NCBI GenBank assembly: GCA_003586115.2
Contig: QVOM02000116.1
Location: forward strand, 38,384,128-38,448,127
Length of the DNA: 64,000 bases
Direction: 5' to 3'
Origin: Salvator merianae
Lineage: Eukaryota; Chordata; Lepidosauria; Squamata; Teiidae
Below are positions 25,767 through 37,710 of the stretch, in pieces. Made by a program: the position numbers and the translations under genes. Position 1 is the first letter of the stretch; each line of letters opens with the position of its first letter. Under the pieces are notes generated by a model. It made no database searches, was not told where the DNA came from, and was given only the letters and a program-made list of their open reading frames with translations.

Positions 25767-25973
25767 GGTTTAATTGCAACAATATTGTAGCCCTGTAGTG
25801 GCAACTGAGATAAGCTTTAAGAAAACTGGAAGTGGATGTAACTCAGAAGTAGGCGTACAGTTTGGAAAGCAAAAGATCACAGCTTTGATTCTAAACATCT
25901 CCCTGAATGAAGGTAATGATGAGCTACTTCATTACCTACTGAAAAACTGCATGGATAGGCCCACGTAGGCACT

Positions 25974-26362
25974 AGGGACCTTTCTGCACTTACCTGTAGT
26001 AGTCTAGATCATTTGATCTGAAACAAAGTGATCCATCCCAAGCCTGGAATGGATCGCTCTGGACTGGAACAATACCTGCAGTCTGGTGGTGGTGTTCCAG
26101 CCCAGAAGCTCATGTGAACTTCAGAGCCAGACCCATTTTGGCAGCACAATTTGGTCTGCCATATTAACCTGTGTTAATCACGCCTCTGTGATCCAGATTA
26201 ACTGGTGATCTGGATCAGGAGCTTCCTGATTCAGATCACACTCCATTCTGTGTGGATGAATCATACACGATGGGTGAGGCCTCCTGTGTTCCACACAAAT
26301 GCCCATAAGGAAGGCTCTTAGTACACTTGCTGGTGCAGAACACAAGCAAGTGCAGAATTGCC
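25974..26362. mobile_element. Family A element with both ends (just upstream of the JCAD large exon)
   Basis: The left end ACCTTTCTGCACTTACCTG and the right end GCAAGTGCAGAATTGCCC (inverted) flank internal blocks ACCCATTTTGGCAGCACA and GATCTGGATCAGGAGC. It ends about 350 bp before the exon 2 acceptor. Its right end is followed by a short piece ending CCTAACAACAACC, which resembles a SINE tail. Confidence 0.55.
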
Positions 26363-26716
26363 CTGGGAGTTGGAGCTGACTTGGGAATACCTAACAACAA
26401 CCAGCAGAAGTTTTAATAATACACCTCAAGCTTCATTTGTGTGCATGCAATGAAATGTTATGCATGCAAATTCTCTGACATGCAAGCACTGCAGTAAAAA
26501 AGAAAAAAACTCAATGCAATTTTTTACAAGGATAGAGTCAAAACATTTAGGCCATTTCTTATAAAAACTGTCCATGTACAGCCTTTATGAAATTTTATGG
26601 TAAAAAATAATGAGTGGGTAATGAGTCTGAGTGTTTTTTCTCTTTATTTTCCTGTTTTACTCGTAAGAAAAATAGTGTGTTTAAAACTCTACACTAATAT
26701 CTTCTTCTTCTTGCAG

Positions 26717-29700
26717 ATTTCATGACCAACAACAGTTAGCCTGGTCTTTGCATCCTAAACCAGATAAAGATCTTGCCTACTGGAGAAGAAGAGGCCAGGA
26801 TTTTAGTGTGTTGTTGGGTTATACTGACAGAGGAAGCTCTGAAAGAAAAGGAATGGCTGCACCCTGTGCCTTTTATGACTATGATAAAAAAAATAAGTGG
26901 AAGCTAGGAGGAGGGACAGAAAGTGTCAAGAAAACAAGTGTACCAGAGAACTGGAAAACTACTAGTGATTACAGATGGCAAAGTTTAAGGACAAGAGGTT
27001 GGAACCAGCCAACTAATATGGCAGGTCACATGGCTGATGGCGAACGAGAAAAGCTGCTTCGGGATATGTATTCCGTCAGACAGGGTGGTACTACAGTTAG
27101 CTCTCATGCAAAGGGGAAATCACAGTCTTTGCCAAGGGTTCTTTCACCAGAGACCTTGAACTGCATTGAAGTGCCCACCCTCATCAACAGTAAACATTCC
27201 CTGAGTGGGACAGAAGGAGCACCATTTTGTATTCCAGCTGGACAGAGCTTGGAAACATCCAAACATCCTGAGATGGCAACCCACTGCCTTCCTTTGCCCA
27301 AGCCAAAGTATGGCAGGCCGCTTAAGCCTCCTTCATATGAACTTCATCAACAGACTAGGGGAAATCTGGACATGCTTCTGGATGAGCAACAGAAAGAAGA
27401 AACCATCTCTTATTCTACCAAAGTCAATGAGCCTATGCCGGATGGATGTACTCTAGACTCTGGCTTGGAGCCTCCTTTGTACATCCCCCCACCGTGCTAT
27501 AAATCGCCATCTCAGCAAAATATGAATCGTCATTTGCTCAACGAAATGCCTGATTATGATACGTGCTTTAACAATAGTATGCAGAGTCCAGTGGAGAAAT
27601 CCGCTAATTACCAATCTTCTGGAAATAGCCTTAAAAATGGGAGTGATCCCTGTAAAGAAGAACAGGCTCTGCAAGACAAGAAAAGCCATCCAAGACATGT
27701 AGGAGACTCCTTGACATCTGTCCAGTACATTCCTTTCGATGATCCTCGAATACGGCATATTAAAATAGCACCCCTGGGTAACCAAGAGGACGGAAAACTC
27801 CCTGGAGATGCAAGTAAATATGCTTTCCAGGAGTACTCTCAGGAACTAGAATACAACAGTGCCTTTCTAGACTTGCCAGAGTCATTAAATACTCCTTTGA
27901 AATGTTTTGAACGGATCCCTGACAACTCTACTCATAGTAGTAGTTGGTTAGCAGAGCCCAACATAGAACAAGATAGTTGTGCCTTGACTATCCAAAGAGA
28001 CAGCTATGACATAAGTAATGACTTGAATCATAGATGCCCAAAAGGCACTGTCTGTGAACAAAGCCCATCTACAGAAGCCCCCCATGAGATTGTGACTAAA
28101 GTGAAAACGTTTGAACCTGGAACTGAGCTCCAGAGCAAGAGGAGTTCAAAGAAAAAAACAAACGAGACTATATTTTGCTTGGTTTCTATCCCAGTTAAAT
28201 CTGAACTGAACCTGCCAGATACTGATAGGAACAACAATTCAATGCAGGGAGTCAGTGAAAAGAATGGTCTTGATAACAGTGGGGGTTTGCAGGAACAAAG
28301 TCTCCTAAGCACCTCTTCCACAGACTTGGAGCTTCAGGCTCTTACAGGAAGCATGACCAATAAGCACGAGTTACAAAAACAAGAGTTGTGGTGGAAACCA
28401 GAGTTCAAACAAATGAATGACTTCAGAGTCCTGCAGCCTGCAAAGCACAAGGAGCTCCAGTATTCTGGCTCCTGGCCAGGTGATCATTATAAAGACCAGC
28501 AAACGCAAACCAATTTCACAGAAGAACCCAAAATCCTGCAGCATATATGTGGCTTAGAAACTAATGCAACAAATACAGTGACAACCTCTAAGCTGTTAAA
28601 ACATGAAACATCCACCAAACAGCTTCTTGAACATACTGTGTCACCAGCTGATGATAGAAAATCTGTGGAGGTTGCATCCTGTATGAAAAGTCAGAGATAT
28701 CTTGACAAATCCAGCAACAGTGTGTGTCTTAGCTCAAAAACATGCAAGGACCCACCTTGTACTTCATTTACTACATTTCCTGGGAAGGAAAGGGAAACTA
28801 GTTCTGTCTTCAGGGAGGAAGGAAGCAGTAAGGAACTATTTGGGCAGTTTCTCCTGAAACCTGTTAGTCGTCGTCCTTGGGACATAATTAGTGAACTAGA
28901 AAGTTTTAACAAGGAAATTCAGGAACAGGAAGAGCAGAGTGAGGATGGGTTAGAGGTTGAAGACAAGGAAACATTGGAGGAGAAGGAGGAAGTAAGGAAG
29001 GATAAAAGTGAGGTGGATAGGAACATAGGCCTGACTCAGGGTCATAGACCTCCTGGTATGCAATCAGGTATTGTTATGTCAGTCACAGTCAAGGAGAAAA
29101 GCAAATCTGAAAGTTCAAGTGCATCTGAAAACCCAAGTGAAACAGCCATGACTAGAGACCGTCATATCTGTGCTAGTTCACAAAACGGCTTGCAGGCAAA
29201 ATGGATGGACAAATCCGTTAGGACAACAAATGAATATGTCATTGCAGAACCAAGAATGCAAGAGCCTGAGAGAATGATAATAAAGCAGACAGTGAGCCCA
29301 CGTCCAAACAGAAAAGTTCTTTTCAGTAACTATAATCATGAGAATAACTACAACCCATTCAACAATATCCAGTTCATGGAAGAAAGCTTGCCTCAAAATA
29401 ATGGAGACTCTGGAGTGGTCTTTAGTAACCTGTCAAAAACTGCAGGATCCAGAAATAATCTGGGTTTGGATAGAGGGTCTGGAATGAGATTGTCTTTAAC
29501 AAATAGGAACCAAGGTCTCTCTGAGCCAGATTTGCGGTCTTTGGGACTTGATGATCAGCATGGTCTAGACACATTAAAACCTGATTGGTATAAGGTGCCT
29601 CCTGACCTTGAGATTCCCCTGAATGAATCCCTTCAAGCAAGGGCAGCCCGGATCCTAGGAATAGAGGTAGCTGTTGAATCCCTTATGTCTGAATGTGCAC

Positions 29701-30378
29701 CTCCAGATGAACATTCTCACTCAGATAATGTTCCCCAGAGCCTTGACCTGTCATCCAACAAAGTACTGGAAGACAAAATAGAAGCCAAAGTTACTTCTTA
29801 CGAAGGAAGGCGAAAGTGTGGCTGGACAGAAAGCTCCCTTTTTGTAGGAGAGAGACACAATCCACTGACCATCAATGAAGGTCAGAAGCCTGACCAAGAA
29901 ACTTCGATAGCTGAACAACATTCTGAGCACGATAGAGGTCTCAGCAGATGCAGACAAGACCAAACTCCCCTTCTTGAGACTGTTGCTCTTCCATTTCCGG
30001 AAAGAAACCAGGTTCTTCCGAGTGCAGAGAAGAGGATGAGAAGTACCTCAAAAGTAATTGAGACTTTGCAAGGCAAACTGGCAGCTCCCACTAGCCGAGC
30101 TGCCATGGACCGTTTGGTGAGGATGAAAGAAGTTGACTCAGTTTCCCGTATGAGACGCCTGAGTATTAAAAATGCTGATTCAACTGAGGATGGTGATGAA
30201 GAGAAACAGTCTAAAGGGGCAGAAGAAAGAGGAAGTGACACATCATTTGGCCGCAGTGAACTGACCCGCAAACTGTCTCATGGGAGTTCTGTTTCCAAGC
30301 GCATAATTTCACTGACTGAAAATGGACTTTTAGACAGTGTGAATGAGAAGAAAGCTGGAGGAGATTTGTTTTATATAG
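26717..30378 (+). CDS. JCAD: JCAD large central coding exon (residues 100-1321)
   Basis: This 3662-nt exon carries over 90% of JCAD. The acceptor is a pyrimidine-rich tract ending TTCTTGCAG at 26716; the first base completes Gly100, followed by FHDQQQLAW. The donor is ATAG|GTAAGC (GT at 30379-30380). Blocks I recognise from human JCAD are: Pro-rich PPSY at residues 304-307 and PPCY at 358-361 (PPxY, the WW-domain ligand pattern); NETIFCLVSIPVKSE near 582-596; LFGQFLLKPVSRRPWD at 807-822, followed by a Glu-rich, coiled-coil-prone stretch at about 833-869; LQARAARILGIEVAVESL at 1072-1089; GRRKCGWTESSLFVGER from about 1130; and RLVRMKEVDSVSRMRRLS from 1232. There is no catalytic domain, signal peptide or membrane segment; most of the chain is low-complexity and probably disordered, as known for JCAD. 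The reading frame is intact, so this is not a pseudogene. The frame stays open 41 codons into the intron (TAA at 30501-30503). Confidence 0.97.
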
Positions 30379-31567
30379 GTAAGCTCTACATTTCCCCTCT
30401 TTGGACTTTTTTTGATAGGAGAGAGAGAAAGAACACGTTTTTGTTCTATTATAACTATAAACTCTGCAGTTGCTATGTCTTTGCAAACAAACTGGCATGT
30501 TAAAAAAGCAGTCAATCAGTAGTTAGGATATTTAACCAAGCATGTTACTTTGATAAGCGCAAAGAAGAAAATAGGACCCATTGCCAGTTGTGTTTGTGCA
30601 TTTTCAAATTCTTTGAAATGTTTTGCCAGTTGAATTCTGATAGAGGCAATAACTGAACACGGAAGCAAAAGGAATAATTCACTTCTTATTGTTCACTTAA
30701 CAAACATACAGCATAATCTTCAAGTCTTGCATAGGAATTAGGGAATCTCCATGTAAGAAACTGTCACATTTTATTATAAATTTCTGAAGTTTAGCTTATT
30801 CTACTTCTGTATTACTTCGTATTTTTTTTGAAAAATGTTTTTTAAAAAATTCTCATTCGTGTATCTTTGTATACAATTTTGCACAATATTTTTAAAGCAG
30901 TTCTCCAGAATATGCTGCATTAATTTGAAGATGTGCAATTTTTTGGTAATTCATGTTCTGAACTTTGTAAATGCCAATTTATAAGCAAATTAATTAACTC
31001 CACCCCCAAAAAACTAACAATGTCTTTTGTACAGGAAATATAAATGGAAGTGGATTGAATCCACTTTTAATGTTAAAAAGTTCTTCTCTATTTTACAATA
31101 GAGAGACTTTTGGGATTTGAACAGTGGAGAGATGTCATAGCAGTGAAAAGAATGGAAGATGCACAGCGAGTTTTAAAGACATGGCATCTTAAATGTATTC
31201 TGACTCATAATTTCATGTACCTAAACAATGGGGTGGGTCTCCTCTTCTTTTCCCCTTTCTTCTAACATGTATCATTTAACAAAGTGACTTCTAAGATAAC
31301 TGTTAACTATAAAAGGAACCCATAATTTTTAAAATGAGAGACTTAGTCTAGAAAAACCACTCTGGGAGACCATGCTTATTTATAAAACCTGTGGTCTTTG
31401 AGAATGGTTCAGATTCTCATACTTATCAGTATGCAAGCTGGTTCTTCACTGATCATCCTCTATGCTAAAAATTATTTATACAATCTGCTTTGATTCAGTA
31501 TGATATTTTAATGATATTTTAATATTGATTTTAAGTGCAATAGTTAGCAAGCTGGTAAGTTTTGATG

Positions 31568-31569
<2 letters not shown>

Positions 31570-31607
<38 letters not shown>
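31570..31607. repeat. (AT)n microsatellite in JCAD intron 2
   Basis: About 19 uninterrupted AT units. Confidence 0.95.
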
Positions 31608-31614
<7 letters not shown>

Positions 31615-32314
31615 AGTATATACAGAAGTGAGAACGGGTATAGGCTGAAGTATTTTTTTGAAGTCCAAAATATTTAAGCAAATCCAGTGCGGCTGACATA
31701 TCTCGGTTTAAAGATGGCTCCTATGGTCTCCACTTATAAATGAGCTAGACAATATCTTCATTAAAAACCCTCTCAGATTTACCCATAATGCATTTTATAG
31801 ATGAACAGGACAGTTCCTGTGTTCATTCAAAAGAGTGAGCTCTAAAATAGTGAACAAATACATCTGTTCCAAGAACTTTTGAGTACTATAGCTGAAGAGT
31901 GAATTTTTTATAGAAGAGCTGGTACCTTCAAAAAATAACTCAAAGAATAAACAAATGGTAAAGGAAGATACATTACCCACAATCCCAGCTTCTGCTTGGC
32001 ACAAATGACTCAGTCTTTCCAGCTGACATCACTTCAATTCATGTTCATTAATAAATCCATTATATCCAATTATGACATTAATCTGCAATTTTAAAAAAAA
32101 ATCTAAATGCCTATTTAAATACGTATTTTCCCATGGAAAATTAAACCTCAAAGGACACATTTCTGAATGTATTTTATCCTAACACTTTGATACATTGCTA
32201 GAAATATATTGCAAAATTCAGATGCGTACAACTTTAGGTACATTTTACCTTTTTACATTAATACAGGGGCCATGGATAAAGTATGAAGAACTTTGTAGGA
32301 AGGATGCATTTTTA

Positions 32315-32450
32315 AAACCCCTCTGAGGTGGCTTCAAGATGACTTAGCGATGGTTTGCAGGTGGGATCATTCACATGCCGATCTGACCCTCCCCCTACTC
32401 CTGAACATTCTAGATTAGGAACAGTGGATTAGAAAGGGGAGGAGCACACA
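32315..32450. repeat. Family G interspersed repeat, copy 2
   Basis: It is collinear with 12.46-12.60 kb through CTCTGAGG, GACTTAG, GGGATCATTCACA, CCCTCCCCC, GAACATTCTAGA and AGTGGATTAGAAAGG. Confidence 0.5.
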
Positions 32451-33109
32451 AGGGCCGTATTCTACAATCTTTAAGGTGCTTTTGAGTCGCTTTTTTCCTC
32501 CATGTGAATGCAGCATTGTAGCATCTCATCGTTTTCTTCCTACAGATAATTATGTAAGCAGAAAAAGAATTTTCTAGCAGCAGCTCTCCAGTTGAGTTGG
32601 ATCGTTCCTCCACAGTCTGCAGGGCATGGCGCTTTTGTTGTCAATTAGACTGTGATGGCTGTTGCTATTTTTATTTGACTATTGACTTTTTGTGCCAATA
32701 TGTAGCCATGGAAAAATTAAAGCCTCATGGGAGGTTGACTGTGAGTCCACTATTTCCACAACATGAGGAGACGATGAAGCTGCTTCTTCTGTAGTAGATG
32801 AATCTGAAAACAACATAATTTTGTGGTGAGGGAGGCTGGGAGCAAAAAGGCAAGCAAGCTCTCTATGAAAGCCACAGCTTATCCATCCTCTAAGCTTGGT
32901 ATCCAAATGATTGCATCTGGAAATCTTCACTTAGTAAATTCCTAGTAAAGCTTATGTACATTCAGAGGGCTAAGCCTGTTGACGTGCTCCAAAGAGTATG
33001 TTCCATATTATTTCTCTGCTTTTGTTTAACTGGTTGTATTTTCAGGGATTTATGTTAATAGGGAGTATTTGAATTTTGATACAGATTTTAGCTATTGGAC
33101 AAGAGAAAT

Positions 33110-33662
33110 CTGAAACCAGATCCAGACTAGACCACTCTAATGCAGTCTACCCTTGAAGATAGTCTGGAAGCTAGAACTAGTGCAGAATGCAGCAGCAAGA
33201 CTGCTGACAGGAGTTTCTGGCCAGACGCACATCACACCAGTCTTGAAAGAACTATACTGGTTACCAATTCAAGGCATTGATATCAATATATAAATTCCTA
33301 AATGGCTTGGACCCTGAATATCTGAAAGGCAGCCTTCTCCCATATAAACCTTCCCATGTCTTAAGGTTGCAAAGTGAGGGTCTTCTTGCAATTCCGCTAC
33401 CCTCAGAGATGTGGCATATGAGAGGGCCTTTTCTGATGCACCCCCACAGCTTTAGGATAGCCTCCCAGTGGAAGTATGCCAGTCGCCAAGTTTATATAGT
33501 TTTCAGCGCCTTGTTAAAACGTACCTCTCTGTCCGAGCCTTTAATCCATAGTCTCCTGCCAGGATGGGAAGTTTATGTTTCAGTCTCTGCATTTCTGTCG
33601 TATGCTATAATGCACCCTAAGACCTTTGAGTGAAGTGCAGGATACAGTAGTAATAAATAAAT
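33110..33662 (+). mobile_element. L2 LINE ORF2 C-terminal fragment and 3' tail
   Basis: With frame breaks it reads LVQNAAARLLTGVSGQTHIT then PVLKELYWLPIQ, and continues ISIYKFLNGLDPEYLKGSLL. This is the familiar C-terminal region of L2/CR1-clade reverse-transcriptase proteins. It ends with AATAAATAAATAAAT. An open stretch of 118 codons (33277-33633) is part of this dead element, not a host gene. Confidence 0.8.
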
Positions 33663-33929
33663 AAATGGGGTAGGCTACAGCCAAATCTTGTAGCTGACTT
33701 TTTGCTTGTTCATTAAAGTATCATCCAAAGCTTGCTATTCACATTATTTTGATTTTCCAGAAACCACATGGTAAGCGCCTTCATTAGTCTATTCTATCTT
33801 CAGTGTATTGCCATGGTTGAATGCCCTCAAAACTTTATATACCCAAGAAGTCCCTTTAACATGGAGTAGCAAACTTCAACCTCTGTTAAAAAGGGTAATC
33901 AGTAACTTTACTTCCCCTTTCCAATATCT

Positions 33930-34152
33930 AAGAACATAAGAAATACCCCACTGGATTGGACCCAAGGTCCATTTAGTTCAGCAGTCTTCTCTTACAGTGG
34001 GCAACCAGCTGCATAGAGAAGCCCAATAGCAGGACATGAACGCACAGCTTGCTCTGCTTGGGGTTTCCTAGCAGCTGACCCTTGGAGGCATACCAGCTCT
34101 TAACAGCTATCAGGGTCAACAACCATTGATAGTCCTGATTTTCATGAGTTAG
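33930..34152 (-). mobile_element. CR1 LINE 3' end, minus strand, near the JCAD last exon
   Basis: It starts AAGAACATAAGAAATACCCC, then TCCATTTAGTTCAGCAG and GGGCAACCAGCTGCATAG, the reverse complement of the CR1 3' UTR seen at 59.9-60.1 kb. It ends about 310 bp before the exon 3 acceptor. Confidence 0.7.
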
Positions 34153-34464
34153 CAATAAAGTACTTTTAAAAAAACCAAATAAGTTGCAAACTGAACTTCA
34201 TAACCCATTCAGTATAGTGGGCTTTAGCTGAAGTTCTGCTGTAGTGTGTAACTTGGTACAAATCGGGCAGACTGTTGCTGTCTATGATCTATCTGTAGAA
34301 TAGTGTTACTCCTGGGAGACCAAGCAATGCCAGATATTCTTTTTAATGAGTTACCTGTGATACCCACTGAAGTCAAGGCACCTTAGCAGGCATAACAGAG
34401 AAGGGAACTACTGTATTATAAATCACTAGTACTGATAATTATGTCCTCCTTTCATGTTTTGCAG

Positions 34465-34499
34465 ATGGATATGATCCCACAAGAGTTGAAAGAGTGTGA
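34465..34499 (+). CDS. JCAD: JCAD terminal coding exon (last 11 residues and stop)
   Basis: The final coding segment is only 35 nt. The acceptor tract ends TTTTGCAG at 34464. Its first two bases join the single G left by the large exon to form Asp1321, then GYDPTRVERV and TGA at 34497-34499. Human JCAD ends DSYDPSRVERV, so exon and frame are well supported although the segment is too short for ordinary ORF calling. The last residues, E-R-V, fit a class III type PDZ-ligand pattern (acidic at -2, hydrophobic at 0); PDZ binding is inferred from pattern only. With the other two exons the CDS is 3996 nt, 1331 residues plus stop. Confidence 0.93.
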
Positions 34500-36122
34500 T
34501 ACGGAAAGTCCTAAGATTTCTGCCTTCCATGGAATACTTTTCTGGGTTGTTAACACATTGAAACAGCTTTAAGTTTCAGTGTTTAGAATGTAACTGATAA
34601 AGCCTTTGCCTGTGCCAGTGGATAAAATAAGTACTTCGTATCCCACTGCTTTATGAAGCGTGCACAAGAAAAGAGAGAGAGAGATCTCACTTTGGAACCA
34701 TCTGGGTTTTTTTGTAGCATTAAGACTTAATGCCTTTACTTGGCATGGACTGGTAATTGTAAAACTGTGCTGAACAGTGTTCAGCTAGGATGGTAAACAG
34801 GATGGAGATGGGAGGGGCAGAGAGGAAGGTTGGCTTATTTCTCTGTGCAAAATGTAAACAGAGGAGATTAGCAAAATGATTTTTGAAAGAATGTGAATTT
34901 CTAAACTAAACATCCGAACCTTGGGAGCCTAAGCTTTGTTTAACTTTGTCCATAAAACAGGCAGTGATAAAGCTGCTGCTGCTGCTGCCTTTTTCAGCTC
35001 CACGGAACACAAGCCAACAGGAATAAAGACTGATTGACTAACTGTAAAATGAGCTTGGACTTCCACCTTCTGAAGGGGCTTTGGATTTCTTATTTGCCAC
35101 GTGCAAAAAGTAGAACAACAAGGCCTCCCTGTGTGCATATATGCATGAAACAGGGCCAGAGGGTTGCCCTATTTGTAATTATGGCCTGTATACCTACCGC
35201 CACCAACTTACTGTTTCAAGCCAGTCCTATAATCATGGCTGCTCTTTTGCACTCACTGTTGCTTAGTTAGTTCTATTTTTTCAGTATTTCCTCCCTTTTT
35301 TTGTAGCCTAGACTAGATATCCTTTATATGACAGATTGGGTAGTTTAATATAGGAGGCCCTTTAAATGAAGCAACTTTTTAACAGAATGTGATATATTTT
35401 TCTAAGGTAAAAGTAATTTGCTAACTGTTGACAAGTTGTTAAGAGATATGTGTTTGTGGGTTTTTTTTAATTAAGCTAATTGGCTTTTGAGAGAAACTGG
35501 CCAAGAGAAGAGTTTACATTCATATCTTCTGTACATTCCTTGTTATCTTTTCCACCTTGCCACAGCCTAGTGTTAAAAGAGGAATCCCTATATGTGTATA
35601 TGTATATATCTCCTATAAAGCACATCTATAGGTGTACTGACAGCTATAAGTTTTTCTTTCTTTTTCTTCTCATCAGTGAAATTGCTTTTGTTGTTGTTAT
35701 GAATGAGAACCAACTGACAGTGATCTTCACTTGTAACATTCCATAGGTATATTTACTATAAACTTTGTCACAGATATTGGAGATTTGAAGAAGTGCAAAT
35801 TAATCATTGGAATATGAGCTTGTGGCCAGTTCTTCAAGAGACTATTCTGTTAGTTACTGGAAGATAGCTACACGTGTGCACATCACAAAATATAAAAGAA
35901 GAATATGGTTTCACCCACAGATGCTCAGTGACCTGGTCAAATCATACTGGCGAGACCTGCCTATATCAGACAGTATAAGAGGCTCAGTTCACAGAACAAG
36001 TCATAGGATTCCCCTGTCACTCTGTGGATTTTTTTAAAAAAATTATCATTCGGAGCTATTCCATTCCATTGGAGCTGCTTTTATCACTTTTAAAAGTATC
36101 CTTTATTTAAAAAAAAAATAAA
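34500..36122 (+). other. JCAD: Probable JCAD 3' UTR (end uncertain)
   Basis: Sequence after the JCAD stop is free of recognisable transposons until about 36.7 kb. It contains AATAAA at 35022-35027 and 36117-36122, plus ATTAAA at 36440-36445. A (CTG)n run lies at 34972-34988. The end at 36122 is a guess; the true 3' end could be at any of these signals or further downstream, as human JCAD has a long 3' UTR. Confidence 0.45.
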
Positions 36123-36745
36123 TCCAAGTTGAAAGTTGTATTTCTCCTGGTTGAAATTCCAGTGTAATCTGCACAACAATATTTTTTTTAAAAAAAAAGA
36201 GAGTTGCCAATTGTCTGTTTTTGCTTTCTCTGACAATATATTTCATTCTGAAGATAGCGGTCTTTTCATGTGTTCTTTTTTATTTTTGGTAAAGCAAAGT
36301 CACCTGATGAGCTTTTCAGCTTCTCTCTGATGATAAGAGCAGGGGATTCTGTTGTTTGGCCAAAACAAAAATGCCGCTTCCTCTGCTTTGACCACCACAA
36401 TTGCTTCTGTAATGCGTGATTCTATTCTGCAGAATTTTTATTAAATATTTAAAGTTTGTCATACATCTAAACAAAACTGTATTGTTTTCTGAATAGATCA
36501 TGTGGATTTTCTTTCATCTACAACTGAAGGTGCTCTACAGCTCTCTCCTCCCTTTTGGTCCTTCAGATGTTGATGCCATTGAGAATAAGCGTAAGAGAAC
36601 AGCTTGCAATGAGCAGGGATGTGCTAACAATGATTATGATTTATTTTTCAGGGATTGATAATATTATTTCGACACAGGAAAACCCAAAAGAGCTTGCAAA
36701 ACGAGCAGCAAAATTACATCAACCATAGATGTATATAAAACTCCA

Positions 36746-36878
36746 GTTTGGAAAAAAGAAAAAAAAAGTATCAAAAAGGAACTAGTATATTCTGCCAGCT
36801 CATAAAAACAAACTCTAGTTTGAGAAAAATTTAAAAAGTGCCAAAAAGGAACTAGTATGTCGCACCAGCTCATAAAGA
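36746..36878. repeat. Imperfect 72-bp tandem duplication
   Basis: Two units begin GTTTGGAAAAAAG (36746) and GTTTGAGAAAAAT (36818). Both contain CAAAAAGGAACTAGTAT and CCAGCTCATAAA. Confidence 0.75.
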
Positions 36879-36899
36879 GGCAGTGTAGCACGCTCTTCT

Positions 36900-37710
36900 C
36901 ACTTGCCATCTGGATGCTAATATGCCTTTCCTCTGGAAGAGGCTTGAGAGGATAGTGGCAATTAAACTGCAGGTATGCCTGTATCCATTTCAGTCTGGCC
37001 TCAGACTTTCCTTAGCGCACCAGTGTGTGGAAGAGAGGCTCCTAGTACGCTTGCATGTCTGGTATAGCAGCCAGTGCAGAATCGCCTATAGATTCTCAAG
37101 TCCATGCAGTAGGAAGACATCCTGTTCCTGATGGAGTTGCACTCCCCTGAAAGGGCCATGGGTATTCCTGGTCTCATCTCTGTCACTTGACGTTCAGGTG
37201 GAATAGTGACCAGGAACGCCTTCTTGCTATACAGAGCCAATTTGACCACAGGAATTCATGTTTCTGTAATGCACTGAACATGGGGCTGCCTTTGATGATG
37301 GTTTAGAAGCTGCAGCAGCTAATGTAGAATGTATCCTAATTCAAGGAATTAACCTCCACTTAAAAGTGACTCGATCCCCAAAATGTAAAGGAGCCTGCCT
37401 GTTCACTGACATCTACCAGAGAGGCCCTCTTAGCAATTCTTTGACACTCAGAAGCACTGCTAGTCCCCAGGCTGTATAATGGCCTTTCTGAGGTGTGTCA
37501 AGCACCATTGATACTTATTTTGAGGTGATTGCTGATGGTGTGCTTTTTTACCCACACTTTTCAGTCAAAGTGGCACTGCATTTCTTGGCACTGACTTAGA
37601 CAATATTTGCCATTTTCAATTGGTTTTAACTTTGTTTTAAAAGATTGCTGTAACTTGCCTTGAGACAATTAGAACAGGGTAGAATATAAATGGAAATAAA
37701 TAAATACACT
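36900..37710 (+). mobile_element. L2 LINE, internally deleted, with 3' tail
   Basis: The 5' part reads KRLERIVAIKLQ and PFQSGLRL, resembling the L2 reverse-transcriptase LERIV...DFQSGFR motif. The 3' part contains REALLAIL-type and PRLYNGLSEV sequence and ends GGGTAGAATATAAATGG plus AAATAAATAAAT. Frameshifts and stops show it is inactive. It marks a plausible limit to the JCAD 3' UTR. Confidence 0.6.

Larger units (their letters stand above)
18203..26716 (+). other. JCAD: JCAD intron 1 (8.5 kb)
   Basis: This intron lies between the start-codon exon and the large exon, with GT at 18203 and AG at 26715-26716, phase 2. It contains repeat copies (18.6-19.1, 19.95-20.6, 22.9-23.3, 23.8-24.1, 25.6-25.8 and 26.0-26.4 kb) listed separately. 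The stretches 20.65-22.85 and 24.35-25.58 kb are AT-rich and hold nothing I recognise; short ORFs there have no coding character. Confidence 0.85.
30379..34464 (+). other. JCAD: JCAD intron 2 (4.1 kb)
   Basis: This intron runs from the donor GTAAGC at 30379 to the acceptor AG at 34463-34464, phase 1. It holds an (AT)n microsatellite, a short DNA-element copy, an L2 fragment and a CR1 3' end, listed separately. The AT-rich interval 30.5-31.5 kb contains nothing recognisable. Confidence 0.85.

Noticed and set aside
25840..25965. Possible tRNA-derived SINE piece
   Set aside because: Similarity to SINE head phrases is too weak to support a call.
33277..33633. 118-codon ORF with convincing amino-acid content
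   Set aside because: It is a remnant of an L2 LINE ORF2 C-terminus, not a host gene.
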